Part shown: piece by piece, positions 13,004 through 22,324 of the stretch
Position numbering within the stretch: the first letter of the stretch is position 1
Layout: each line of letters starts with the position of its first letter
Source of the DNA: Clitopilus passeckerianus
Lineage: Eukaryota > Basidiomycota > Agaricomycetes > Agaricales > Entolomataceae
Reading direction: 5' to 3'
DNA: 64,000 bases
Assembly (NCBI GenBank): GCA_944990035.1
Contig: CALYLX010000020.1
Location: forward strand, 1-64,000
Position numbers and translations under genes: made by a program
The notes under the pieces: model-generated
What the model was told of the DNA's origin: nothing
The model's database searches: none
Seen by the model: the letters and a program-made list of their open reading frames with translations, nothing else

Positions 13004-13321
13004 ATGCATTTGATGTACACGCTGGATGAGAGTGGGAACAGGATATACACGTTGAAGGTATGTCTGCTCATTGACCTGCAGACGTGCTACCTACTAACCC
13101 ACGCCTTTCACCCGGCAGAAAATTACAGATGATGGCAAATTAACAAAATCCGCCCATCCTGGTACCCGTTTATCCTGCGCGTTTCAGCTCCTAGTTTTGC
13201 TGACTCTGGGCACGACGATACAGCTCGCTTTTCACCAGATGACAAATTCTCCCGACATCGTGTTACGATTAAGAAGAGACATGGCGTGCTGTTGACACAG
13301 TTGCCCTCAAAGCCTCTTTAA
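13004..13321 (+). CDS. NOP10: H/ACA snoRNP subunit Nop10
   Basis: Small essential subunit of the H/ACA pseudouridylation particle (with Cbf5, Gar1 and Nhp2), acting in the nucleolus on rRNA and probably telomerase RNA. Exons 13004-13057, 13119-13161 and 13224-13321 splice to 64 residues, the usual Nop10 length. It begins [18 protein letters not shown] and contains the hallmark [15 protein letters not shown] and [10 protein letters not shown]. All splice sites are GT-AG and the frame is intact. The exons are too short to stand out as open frames. It is divergent from the CRAL-TRIO gene across 263 bp, so the two may share a promoter. Confidence 0.95.
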
Positions 13322-13698
13322 ACGACAACAGTGGTAACGAGTGTGCCAGAGTTCTGGGACGAATAGGCTCGGTTTCGGCACCAGCATGTGGTGGATAGTG
13401 GGTTTGGGACGAGGCTCGGTTCAATGACATCCGTGGAGTGAAGAAGCTTGTCCTACTCCTGTCATCTGTGTAGACAGCAACGAGTTCCTACTCTTGTTGT
13501 ACGAAACGAGCGTTTCCATGCATTATAACAGTGTATCTTCCGTTGTTGTGAACCAATTTGTACAGTAAAATATTGTTGACACTCCTCTGCATCTTCCCTC
13601 AACAATGATTCTGAAGAAATGAGGTTCAGCCACTTTTGTGATTTTCCATAAATATCGAGCAATGCGAATTTCAAAGAAAAGTCATACAAAGTAGCGAG
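13322..13698. other. Intergenic between NOP10 and tRNA-Pro
   Basis: No coding or RNA feature was recognised. It presumably contains the NOP10 3' UTR. Confidence 0.4.
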
Positions 13699-13703
13699 AA
13701 AAA
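13699..13703 (-). terminator. Pol III terminator of tRNA-Pro
   Basis: On the transcribed strand a run of five T residues begins nine nucleotides after the tRNA 3' end, the usual RNA polymerase III stop. Confidence 0.75.
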
Positions 13704-13711
13704 GATGACAT

Positions 13712-13799
13712 GGGCCTGACCGGGAATTGAACCCGGGACCTCCTCGAAACAGTTGCAAGCGCACCCTAACAAGGAATCATACTACTAGACCATCAGGCC
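13712..13799 (-). tRNA. tRNA-Pro (anticodon AGG) with a 16-nt intron
   Basis: The minus strand folds as a tRNA. The acceptor GGCCTGA pairs with TCAGGCC, the T arm is GGTCCCGGGTTCAATTCCC (B box), and the D arm contains GGTCTAGTAGTATGA (A box). The anticodon stem CCTTG pairs with CGAGG (one G-U pair). The loop reads TTAGGG, giving anticodon AGG at positions 34-36. A 16-nt intron (13748-13763) sits after position 37, the canonical site. Position 73 is C. Confidence 0.93.
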
Positions 13800-14063
13800 G
13801 GTGGGTTATTAACTCCTCCTTGACAACAGGAACGGCTCTAGACGGGCATGTCCAATACGGAGAACTGAAATACTAAAGTGGGAAATACATATCCATCTCT
13901 AATTATAACTTTGATATAGGCTGACTACTCGATAATGTAGGGCAGTTCTGGCAAGGAATGCATATCAGCTCGTCCATGAAGATGTTGGAGTTGAGCATAC
14001 CTGATTGTTGGTCAGAACCATACGTTGAACTCATATCGGCGGAAGGCACTGCCGATTTTGTTT

Positions 14064-14733
14064 CTAAAAATCCAAACCTCGACGACTTGCAGCGGGTGCT
14101 TGAGGAGCACTCTCATCTATTCTCCAAACCGACGATTTCGCCTTAGGTTTAATCGAACCCGTGTCTTCGTCATCCGGAGGTGTCTGAGCAACCGAAGCAT
14201 CCGCCATCTCATCTCTATCCTGCGATCTCTCGGAATATCGAAGTGTCGGCCTGACACCTAGCGTCGAGCAAAGAATCTTGTACCTAGAGCGTATTTGTCT
14301 GAACAGCTTGGGTACATCCAGCTCTGGATCGGAATACGAGGGATTTTGCTTCGGAAATTGGGAGATTAGCTCCAGGAGTCGACGTGTATGGTTTATCGCC
14401 CGTCTAAATGAAAAGTTAGATGATGGCTGTGAGAAGGTTGAACTACACTCTTACTCGTTCTTGACGGGCTGCTTGTCGAAGATAACCTGCCACATTCTCG
14501 CGAATCCCTCGTAGAACCCCAGCTCCTCCCACATCTCAAAGCCTTTGGCACGACCAAGAGCTCTGCCTTCAATTAATCCGTGTATTTTTCCATGTTCAAA
14601 GCCGTCCTTGTAGCCCTCTTCGTAGAACCTAGCAGATGGATCGCCTCAGAGATGTGCCAAATTAGATGTGAGATGGCTCGGCGAACGTTTGTTCCAGGTG
14701 AACTAGAGACTCCAAGTCAAAATCTTCCGACAT
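14064..14733 (-). CDS. LTO1: LTO1/ORAOV1-like protein with Yae1 domain
   Basis: Adaptor that, with Yae1, recruits the ABC ATPase Rli1/ABCE1 to the cytosolic Fe-S assembly machinery, linking it to ribosome biogenesis. Exons 14687-14733, 14455-14628 and 14064-14403 give 186 residues with no frame break. The conserved deca-GX3 type repeat is clear: YEEGYKDGFEHGKIHGLIEG followed by RALGRAKGFEMWEELGFYEG. The C-terminal part carries LCSTLGVRP and ends with a Trp-containing acidic tail. The assignment rests on the Yae1 N-terminal motif and length. Intron 1 uses a weak GTTCGC donor. It is divergent from the amine oxidase gene. Confidence 0.9.
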
Positions 14734-15547
14734 TTCCGTTTATCAGCGTTTTGAAGAGTGAGCCTAAGCGATATCTATACCGTCCTTCGTCCGAGCCGGG
14801 ACAGGCGACCATGAAGTTCGGAATGAGTCGATAACCGGTTCTATCATTAGGCTGATCCGACCAAATAGAGCCAAACTCAATTTGAATAGACGCTCATCAG
14901 TGTCACGACAGCCTGCCTCGTTCCCTTCGAACTTGGCGTTCATTACGGTAGTCCTCCTGGTATTTCGTAATTTCTTACCCAATGGTTATGAGTTTACTGC
15001 GCCCGGGCGGACCTAGGCACCTCATGGTGGCTTAGATGCTGCTACGAAAGCAGAAGTAGGCTGTATTGAGGGGTTCCTTGATTGAATTCTTTACCACGTA
15101 CTGACATGGCACCAACAGACATCTTATCTTCTTTCTCCAGGTGACGCCAGGCCATTTGACAAGAGGAACTCCGTCTGGCTAAAGTTATACACCGTGGTCT
15201 CTAGCTTTGGGTTGAATGTGAGGTCGCTGCTCAGTGGTAGCCTTTGCAGCACACAGATGGGTTTAATCCCTTCTAAACCCTGTGGCGAGGAGGCATGACG
15301 CGGATCTTACTTCGTCATGGCCCGACCTTCCTGGTCTTCAAGTACAGGCCGCAACGGGGCAGACCAATTTACCTCCGCCTCCACAGAGTCCACACGCGAA
15401 GGGTGATCCCGGTCAGGTGATGCACAGAGGGTCTTAGCTTATCTTGTCGGTATCTGCTGACCTCGGCCACCGGATGCAGGTATAAAGCCCTGCTATAATA
15501 CCGACCAATAGCTTAACGCCCTCTCAGGATTGCGTCTGTTACTGAAT
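14734..15547. other. Divergent promoter region of LTO1 and amine oxidase
   Basis: About 0.8 kb without a convincing gene. Short minus-strand frames near 14764-14982 lack recognisable similarity. A TATA box lies near the right end. Confidence 0.45.
15481..15487 (+). promoter_or_regulatory. TATA box of the copper amine oxidase gene
   Basis: TATAAAG lies 61-67 nt upstream of the ATG at 15548, a normal fungal distance. Confidence 0.6.
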
Positions 15548-18362
15548 ATGTCTCCCGTCGCCGCTCCGAGCACCGTCACCGACGTTAAACCTAATCCCAA
15601 AGTTGTTCCGGTCGCTTTTAAGCACCCGTTAGATCCACTTACCCCAGATGAGGCACGTATATTGCATGGTTCCCTCGATGCTATTATCGTTATTGATGGA
15701 AAATGCTTTGCGTCTTGTAGATCACCATCGTCTCAAGTACGATTCGCCAGTATATCACCACTCAGAATACTGGGATCAAGGCCGTCAAGTTCATAACCGT
15801 CTACCTCTTGCCGCCTCCGAAGAAAGCTGTTCTTGCATATCTCGGTATTCCTTTAACCCCAGGTGGAAAGCCCGAGGAACCTACACCAATTATCAAAAGG
15901 GCAGAAGCAGATGTATGTCGCCCTCGATCAATGCCTATCTCTCCGCTTATTGACCCCGCAATTGAATGTATAGTTCTTGGATGTCGTCAATGGGTATGAT
16001 CATCACCGGACATTTTACGCCCCCATTCTGATTTTGATGATTTTGTAGATGCTCCTATAATGTTCTACTCACCTTGAATGGCACTGAGTGGGTCGTCGAC
16101 AAATTTGAAAAATTGTCCGGCGTTGAACACCCTCAGATTTCCGTTGAGGAACTCATCGAGGCGGAGACCATCGTAAAGGCAGATCCTACCGTGCAGAAAC
16201 TCGCCGCCGAAGTTGGTAAGTTTCAACTCACAGTCTCTTGAATTGCAAACCGCTGATGGTGTTCTTAGGTATCAAACCCGAGCAGATTTTCTGCGATGGC
16301 TGGTCCATTGGTTACGACGAGAGGTTCCCGCAGGAACGTCGTATACAACAAGCTCTGGTTTTTGCTCGCCTCTCCGAGCATGACAACCTTTATGCTCATC
16401 CCATGGTATGTGGTCCCACGACAAATTGAAATGACTTGACTCAAGTTTCCCCACAGGACTTCGTGCCCATCCTCGACGCAAACGTTGAGAAAGTCTTGCA
16501 CATCGACTTCCCACCTCACTACGTCTCCACTCCCAATGGTCCCAAGCTTTCCGTTCCATCGACTGGCCCTCCAAGTCTTGAAGGAGATTCCCTGGCGGCG
16601 TCCGGTCGTGAACGAGTTCCTCCCCCAATGACGAACTTCAACTTCCTGCCGGATCTCATGGAACAGGATGACAAGGAGTTCAAGCTTCGCGATGTCAAGC
16701 CTATGCATATCGTGCAACCTGATGGCGTTGGTTTCAAGATGGACGGTCATGAGTTGGAGTGGCAGAATTGGAAGATGCACATCTGTTAGTCGCAGCCTTC
16801 TTATTCCTTAGGATACCCTCGCTGACTCGTCTTATTCCAGCATTCACCCAAAGAGAAGGCGTCGCTCTTTCAACGATCACATATAACGATCATGGCGAGG
16901 TTCGCCCTATTTTCTACCGCTTGTCGTTGGCAGAGATGGTTGTCCCTTATGGTGCTCCTGAATGGCCTCATCCCAGGAAGTTTGCTTTCGACAGGTAAGC
17001 CGCCTTATGAATCTTCTTTGATACATGACTCATCGTATGAGTTTAGTGGTGAGTATGGTATGGGAACTATGGCGAATGAGCTATCTCTTGGATGTGACTG
17101 TCTTGGGCAGATCCATTACTTGGTAGGTCCTACCATATGCCTAAGCTAATTTCAATGCTGACGACTCTCATAGCCTGGTGCATTTGTAGCCCATAACGGC
17201 AGCGCTATGATCATCAAGAATGTCATCTGCATTCACGAAGAAGACGACGGTGTCCTCTGGAAACACACCGATTACAGGCCAAACGGTCGCTCCAAAACCG
17301 TCCGCCGTCGCCGATTGGTTGTCAGCCAAGTCTGCACTTTGGCCAACTATGGTGAATGAATTTTGTCAAATATCTAACGTCCGTTGTTGATCGTTTCGTT
17401 TCAGAGTATGTCTGGAATTACTACTTCTACCAAGACGGTAGCATCGAATTTGAAATCCGCCTCACTGGTATCCTCCAAGTCTATGCCGCCAAGGATGGAG
17501 AACCCAGCCCCTACGGCGTACACGTCGCACCCAACGTCAACGCACAGAATCACCAACATCTATTCAGTCTTCGTATCGACCCGATGATCGACGGATTGAA
17601 CAACTCCGTCGTTGAATCCGACGTCATCCCGATCCCCGACGCCCCTACTGGCAGCGACAGGAATTTCGCCGGCAACGCGTTCATCTCCCAGGACACCGTC
17701 CTCACGAAGGAAGCCGGTCGCCCCTATGACGCCTCGAAGGAGCGCAGGTGGAGGATCGTCAACCCCTCGAGAAAGCATTACGCTAGCGGCAAGGCTGTCG
17801 GATATGCTATTGGCCTCAAGGGTGGTGCAACTCCTTTGATGACGAGATTAGATGGATGGGCTGCGAAGAGGGCCAAGTTCGTGACGAATGCCATGTGGGT
17901 GTGCAAAGACGTTGAGGAAGAGAAAGGTGGTAGGATGTGGCCTGCTGGGAAGTATGTACCTCAGACAAGGGATGAGCCTGCCGATTCAGTTGGAAACTGG
18001 GTTAAAGGAGAGAAGAATGTCGACGACGAGGATATCGTCGTTTTCGCCACTATTGGTACGTGACACAGGCCGACTATCTGACAACTTGAACTCATCCCTG
18101 GCCAGGAACTACGCATATACCCAGACCCGAGGACTGGCCTGTGTAAGTAACACTCACCGTTTCTGGAATACACTCGTTGACGTCAAATCTTTCCAGCATG
18201 CCCGTAGAACATCTGAACGTCACATTCAAACCTGTCTCATTCTTCAAGATGAACCCTAGCATGGATGTACCTGGAACATTTGATAACCAGAGTAAAGCCG
18301 CATTTACGAATGGTACGAATGGCCATTCTACTGGCGCAAATGGAGGTTCTTGTTGCAATTGA
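15548..18362 (+). CDS. Copper amine oxidase (topaquinone-dependent)
   Basis: Oxidises primary amines to aldehydes with release of H2O2 and ammonia; fungal forms are usually peroxisomal. Twelve exons join into 736 residues without a frame break. The N-terminal domains start HPLDPLTPDE. The catalytic domain shows the catalytic-base Asp in FAFDSGEYGMG, the topaquinone precursor Tyr in NYEYVWNYYF, the copper ligands H-x-H in QNHQHLFSLR and the third His in TTHIPRPEDWPVMP. Intron 1 (15653-15720) begins GC, not GT: exon 1 ends AG|GCACGT, and the join gives PDEITIVSST with no alternative in-frame GT site. Exon 3 is only 20 nt. The C-terminus is Gly/Asn/Thr-rich and ends SCCN, with no PTS1. A supporting role in nitrogen acquisition from amines is inferred. 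Confidence 0.96.
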
Positions 18363-18474
18363 ACAGTGGATTACTCTACCTAACCAGGTACATCGTAAAC
18401 CATCCCTCAATGTACAGTATTTCGAAATCCACTGCCAACAAGGTGTCATATCTATGATTTCACCGTGATGATTA

Positions 18475-20292
18475 CTATGAGAGCAATTTTCTGTCATTGC
18501 AAAGGCGTGCATCTGCCCTGTCCAAGTAGTTAATGTCGAGGTCGAACCCAAACTGGTCGAGGAACATTGAGCAACGACGCTTGACGTCCTTTCGGAGTTG
18601 CACTAGTCTTCGCAACGGGCGGTCGCGTTCAGACGACTCGGGGTCATCCGAGTCTGAATCGCTAACCAAGCAGCGCCAACTGTAGAAAATGTCAACTCTG
18701 ACCGAGCAAAGTTTACGAGCAGACTGAGGAGCGTTATCGAGCGCACGGGCTAAAGCCTCGATGGCATCCATCTCTGGGAGAAGGCATCTAAAACGAAGGT
18801 TTCGCAGGTTCGGAAGAGCTACTGAAATCTTGATAATATCTCCAATTTCAAGAACCGTGATGGTTTCGAATGTATCCAACCGCGTCAGCGTCGTTAGGAG
18901 CTCAGAAAAATCGGTCGCAGAAACGGGGGATTGCTCCATCCAGGTCCGGCTCGGGCGGTCAATGAGAGTTGTGAGGGGGCACGACGATCTTTGTGTGAAA
19001 GCAGTCAACTCGACTACGGGGAAATCGTGACCGCTCGAGAGGTTCAGGTAGGTTAGAGAGGGTAGTGTGAGGAAGTCGAGTGCATTTCGGTCCGGAACGC
19101 AGAGAGTGAGAGATTGGAGGTAAGGTAGGATAATCTTGTCAGATGTTGTTTGGGATGCACCCGCTGTCCTGAGGCGGATGTTACAGGAGACCAGGTTCGT
19201 ACATCGATTCAGGATCGGTACCATCTGGCTCCAATCTGGCCCCAAACTCAAATCTGGATCGTCTTCTTCCGCTGGGCCGGCGAATGTAAAGGTCAGCTGC
19301 GTAAGTTGCCGCCATGGTACACTCTGATGCAGCATTACCGTCAGAAGATCTCCATACCCACTGATGTACATTTCTCGGAGGCATTTGGCTCCAGAGAGCA
19401 TGTCAGAGGCGTCTAGGTACGGAAGAAAGGGGTCGTCTTTATGGTATCCGAAGCAATGCAGCTCTAATCGATCAACTTGACTGAGGAATGTTGAGTCTTG
19501 CCTCAGAAATGCGGGAAGCGCCCACATTGAGGATGATAGCTTGAACTCTCGAAGACGAGAGCCAATATGTTCGAGGAGATCTACGAAGGCTTCTTCGATT
19601 TCTTCGGCAGCCAAATGCCGTTCTGTAGATTCGGTGCACAGGGTGAGGGAGATGGTAGATCCACAATCGACCGGACGTAGGAGTGTGCGAGCTGCAACGA
19701 GTCGTTTGCCCCAGGCGCACAGTTCCCCCCTCTCGTTGTAACGTCTGGTTTCATCGGAGTCACGGTCGAAGCAGTGGAGTTCAATTTCGTTCCACAAGAA
19801 ATCGCTTTGCAAAGCTATCGACCTCCAACTGGAACACACACATCGAAGAGTCCATGGGACTTGTCTACGTATGGGGTGGTGCGATGAAATGAGAATTGGA
19901 GATTTGACACAGTAGCTGAAGATTCTAGCCAAGATCTCGGCAGGAAGGGCTTTGATGGGTGCAACAGCTGTGGCAATCCTGTCCAGACGGGCAGATCGTT
20001 GGTTGTGTTGAGCTTGAAGGAAAGCTAGCTCCTTGTCGATTAATCGCACTTCTTCGTCTAGCACTGGAATCAGGGAGCGAATTCTTATGGCCTGGGCTTC
20101 AGACACCATCACAGTGTTAGAGGTTCCTGCATAGTTCTCCAGAGAGACTATATGGGCTTCGTCAAGATCGCTGGAGCCATGAGTATGGCCTGAACTACGT
20201 GTCATGATGGTGGTGGTTCTGAGAGGGAGCCAATCATCTTTCTTTCCATCATCTCCTAATGATTGAAGAGCCCTCTGTTCATTTGTGTGCAT
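18475..20292 (-). CDS. F-box protein, tandem copy 1
   Basis: Single-exon frame of 605 residues. A predicted coiled coil (residues about 70-110, LDEEVRLIDKELAFLQAQ) precedes the F-box (IKALPAEILARIFSYC) and a conserved WTLRCVCSSWRSIAL helix. The rest resembles irregular leucine-rich repeats. F-box proteins of this layout usually bind Skp1 and present targets to an SCF ubiquitin ligase; the target is unknown. The N-terminal block AGTSNTVMVSEAQAIRIRSL recurs in the two next genes, so the three are tandem paralogues. The ATG at 20292 is the first in frame. Confidence 0.88.
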   Translation of the reverse strand: MHTNEQRALQSLGDDGKKDDWLPLRTTTIMTRSSGHTHGSSDLDEAHIVSLENYAGTSNTVMVSEAQAIRIRSLIPVLDEEVRLIDKELAFLQAQHNQRSARLDRIATAVAPIKALPAEILARIFSYCVKSPILISSHHPIRRQVPWTLRCVCSSWRSIALQSDFLWNEIELHCFDRDSDETRRYNERGELCAWGKRLVAARTLLRPVDCGSTISLTLCTESTERHLAAEEIEEAFVDLLEHIGSRLREFKLSSSMWALPAFLRQDSTFLSQVDRLELHCFGYHKDDPFLPYLDASDMLSGAKCLREMYISGYGDLLTVMLHQSVPWRQLTQLTFTFAGPAEEDDPDLSLGPDWSQMVPILNRCTNLVSCNIRLRTAGASQTTSDKIILPYLQSLTLCVPDRNALDFLTLPSLTYLNLSSGHDFPVVELTAFTQRSSCPLTTLIDRPSRTWMEQSPVSATDFSELLTTLTRLDTFETITVLEIGDIIKISVALPNLRNLRFRCLLPEMDAIEALARALDNAPQSARKLCSVRVDIFYSWRCLVSDSDSDDPESSERDRPLRRLVQLRKDVKRRCSMFLDQFGFDLDINYLDRADARLCNDRKLLS

Positions 20293-20377
20293 TCGATCAG
20301 AGTAACGGAGCCTTCATAACAGCAAGTATATACGAGGATAATATATGTTAGTAAGGATTAGGCGTACATGCCAGTGG

Positions 20378-22072
20378 TTAAGGTAGGTCTTTCTTTCGCC
20401 TTATATGACGTACATACATGCCCGGCGTGAACTCGAGAGAAATACCATAATTCCTATAGAATGCTGAGGATCGGTCCCCTATCTCGAATTTAACGAGATC
20501 TTCCAAATTTACCCGTCTAAACAGGTCAGGCTCGTCCTCGTCTGTTTCCGAATCAGACTCTATGACGTGTCCTATCACCCGATCATATTCCACGACAACA
20601 TGGTTTAATTTGGGTTTCTGGGAAGCCAAACTCAGGCCATGTTCAAGGGCATCTATTACAGAATGCCTTGAAAGGAAGGAAGGAAAACGCATCTTCTTAA
20701 CCTGAGGTAAGATATCTCCACAGCAAAGCTGGGTGATATCGTTCAAACCAAAGGCCGTGAATGTGCGCATTTCCTCCAGATCCGTCAGGGTGTCCAATAG
20801 GTCATTATAGTCGGAGGCGCTGATACTCCTGATTCCCCGGTACTCGTCATGGTACCTGTCATTGAAGACCCGAAGGGTAGAGCCTGAGCGCTTCACCATC
20901 CTCGCAATTTCTTGACACGAAAGATCCTTCGTGCATAGTTCGAAGTTTGTCAGGGATGGAAGGGTCAAAGCCGATACCACACGACTTTCGGAGATTTTGA
21001 GTGACAGGGACTCCAGATATGGGAGGGTGGCGTGAGTTGTTGAAGGACTCGCTTCTATATCATCTGGCCTCAACCATATTTTGCATGTCATCAAGTTATG
21101 GCAATGGGCGAACATGGGGAGGAACTTGTTCCAAGTAGGGCCGCGACCCGTTGGAACGACGGCCGAGTCATCAGCAAAGTATTCGAAGGTGAGTGTGGTG
21201 AGTTGGTGCCAGGGTACGCTTTGGGCCAGGATCGAATCCAATAAGTCGCCTTCTCCACAGATAGTGAGGTCTTTGAGGTGTTCAGCCATCCCAAATACTT
21301 TGCTGTCCACAAAGGGATCTGGAAGGGGACCGTTGCTGAACTGGATGCCATCATCCTCGTGGTACCCGCCAATGGAGAAATCCAAGCTCTCAACGAATTC
21401 GAATGTATTCGGGGGTACTTGTAAAAGCATATGATATCCCCACATTGGGCAGTCGAGGGTAAGCTTCTTCAGTCGGTCGGTATAGCGCCTGATTAGTTTG
21501 TTGAAAGCTATCTCCACGGAATCCTGGATGTGATCCAGGAGGAGGTCGTCTGAATGAATGCTAATGGATACAGGACCTCGGGGAGGCAATACCCGTCGTG
21601 CCATCCGTAGTCTGTATCCCCAAGGGTCCATGTACGTCCAATCATCCGTCTCGTCTTTACAACAAACCTCGATCTTGTTCCATAAGGAGCGCTGATCAAG
21701 GGCAATTTGTCTCCACGTTGAACAGACTTGTCGAAACACCCATGGGGCCTTTGTAGGCTGTAAGTCCCATGGAATTACTAGGTGGCTTTTCGAGGCGAAT
21801 GAGAATATCCGCATCAAAATCTCGACTGGAAGCTTCTTGTGAGGAGCAACTGCGGCATGCAGACGTTGAAGGCGGGCAAGTTTGGCGTTGCGCTTTGATT
21901 CAAGGGTGTTCATCTCGGTTTCCAGCCTATTGAGCTCGCTTTGGATTCCGGGAGTGAGAGCCTTCAGTTGCTTGCTCTCCTCCGAGGACACCTGGATAGT
22001 GTTTGAGGTGCCAGCCCGAAGCTCAAGAGAACGGAGAGCCGGGTTCTTTCTGGGGTCGACATGGCTTTGCAT
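20378..22072 (-). CDS. F-box protein, tandem copy 2
   Basis: Intronless, 564 residues from the ATG at 22072; a GTG two codons earlier and an upstream in-frame stop bound the frame. Order: AGTSNTIQVSSEESKQLKAL block, coiled coil (LNRLETEMNTLESKRNAKL), F-box HKKLPVEILMRIFSFASKS, WVFRQVCSTWRQIAL, then LRR-like segments and an acidic stretch near the C-terminus (SDSETDEDEPDL). Same strand and layout as its neighbours, 86 bp from copy 1. An SCF adaptor role is inferred from family knowledge. Confidence 0.88.
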   Translation of the reverse strand: MQSHVDPRKNPALRSLELRAGTSNTIQVSSEESKQLKALTPGIQSELNRLETEMNTLESKRNAKLARLQRLHAAVAPHKKLPVEILMRIFSFASKSHLVIPWDLQPTKAPWVFRQVCSTWRQIALDQRSLWNKIEVCCKDETDDWTYMDPWGYRLRMARRVLPPRGPVSISIHSDDLLLDHIQDSVEIAFNKLIRRYTDRLKKLTLDCPMWGYHMLLQVPPNTFEFVESLDFSIGGYHEDDGIQFSNGPLPDPFVDSKVFGMAEHLKDLTICGEGDLLDSILAQSVPWHQLTTLTFEYFADDSAVVPTGRGPTWNKFLPMFAHCHNLMTCKIWLRPDDIEASPSTTHATLPYLESLSLKISESRVVSALTLPSLTNFELCTKDLSCQEIARMVKRSGSTLRVFNDRYHDEYRGIRSISASDYNDLLDTLTDLEEMRTFTAFGLNDITQLCCGDILPQVKKMRFPSFLSRHSVIDALEHGLSLASQKPKLNHVVVEYDRVIGHVIESDSETDEDEPDLFRRVNLEDLVKFEIGDRSSAFYRNYGISLEFTPGMYVRHIRRKKDLP

Positions 22073-22324
22073 GTCCACTAAACGGCCCCAGGGTTGCTGT
22101 AAAGTCGCTGGGACTACGGGAGATAGCGTTTAGAGTGGTATTGACGCGTCGTGGTCGTGTTTAGCAACGGAGCCTGGGGTGGCTGTGAACAAGTTTTTAC
22201 TCGAGAGTGCTGATACATAGGGCTTGCTTGATATAATACAGATCCTCTTCGTGTTGACAGTACAATATTAACGGGGCTCGTATACAATTAAAATGGTATA
22301 TGGTAGAGCCCAGCAGTTCAATAA

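Noticed and set aside
14764..14982. Minus-strand frame upstream of LTO1 as a gene
   Set aside because: No recognisable protein, located in the promoter region shared with the amine oxidase, and not needed by LTO1 splicing.
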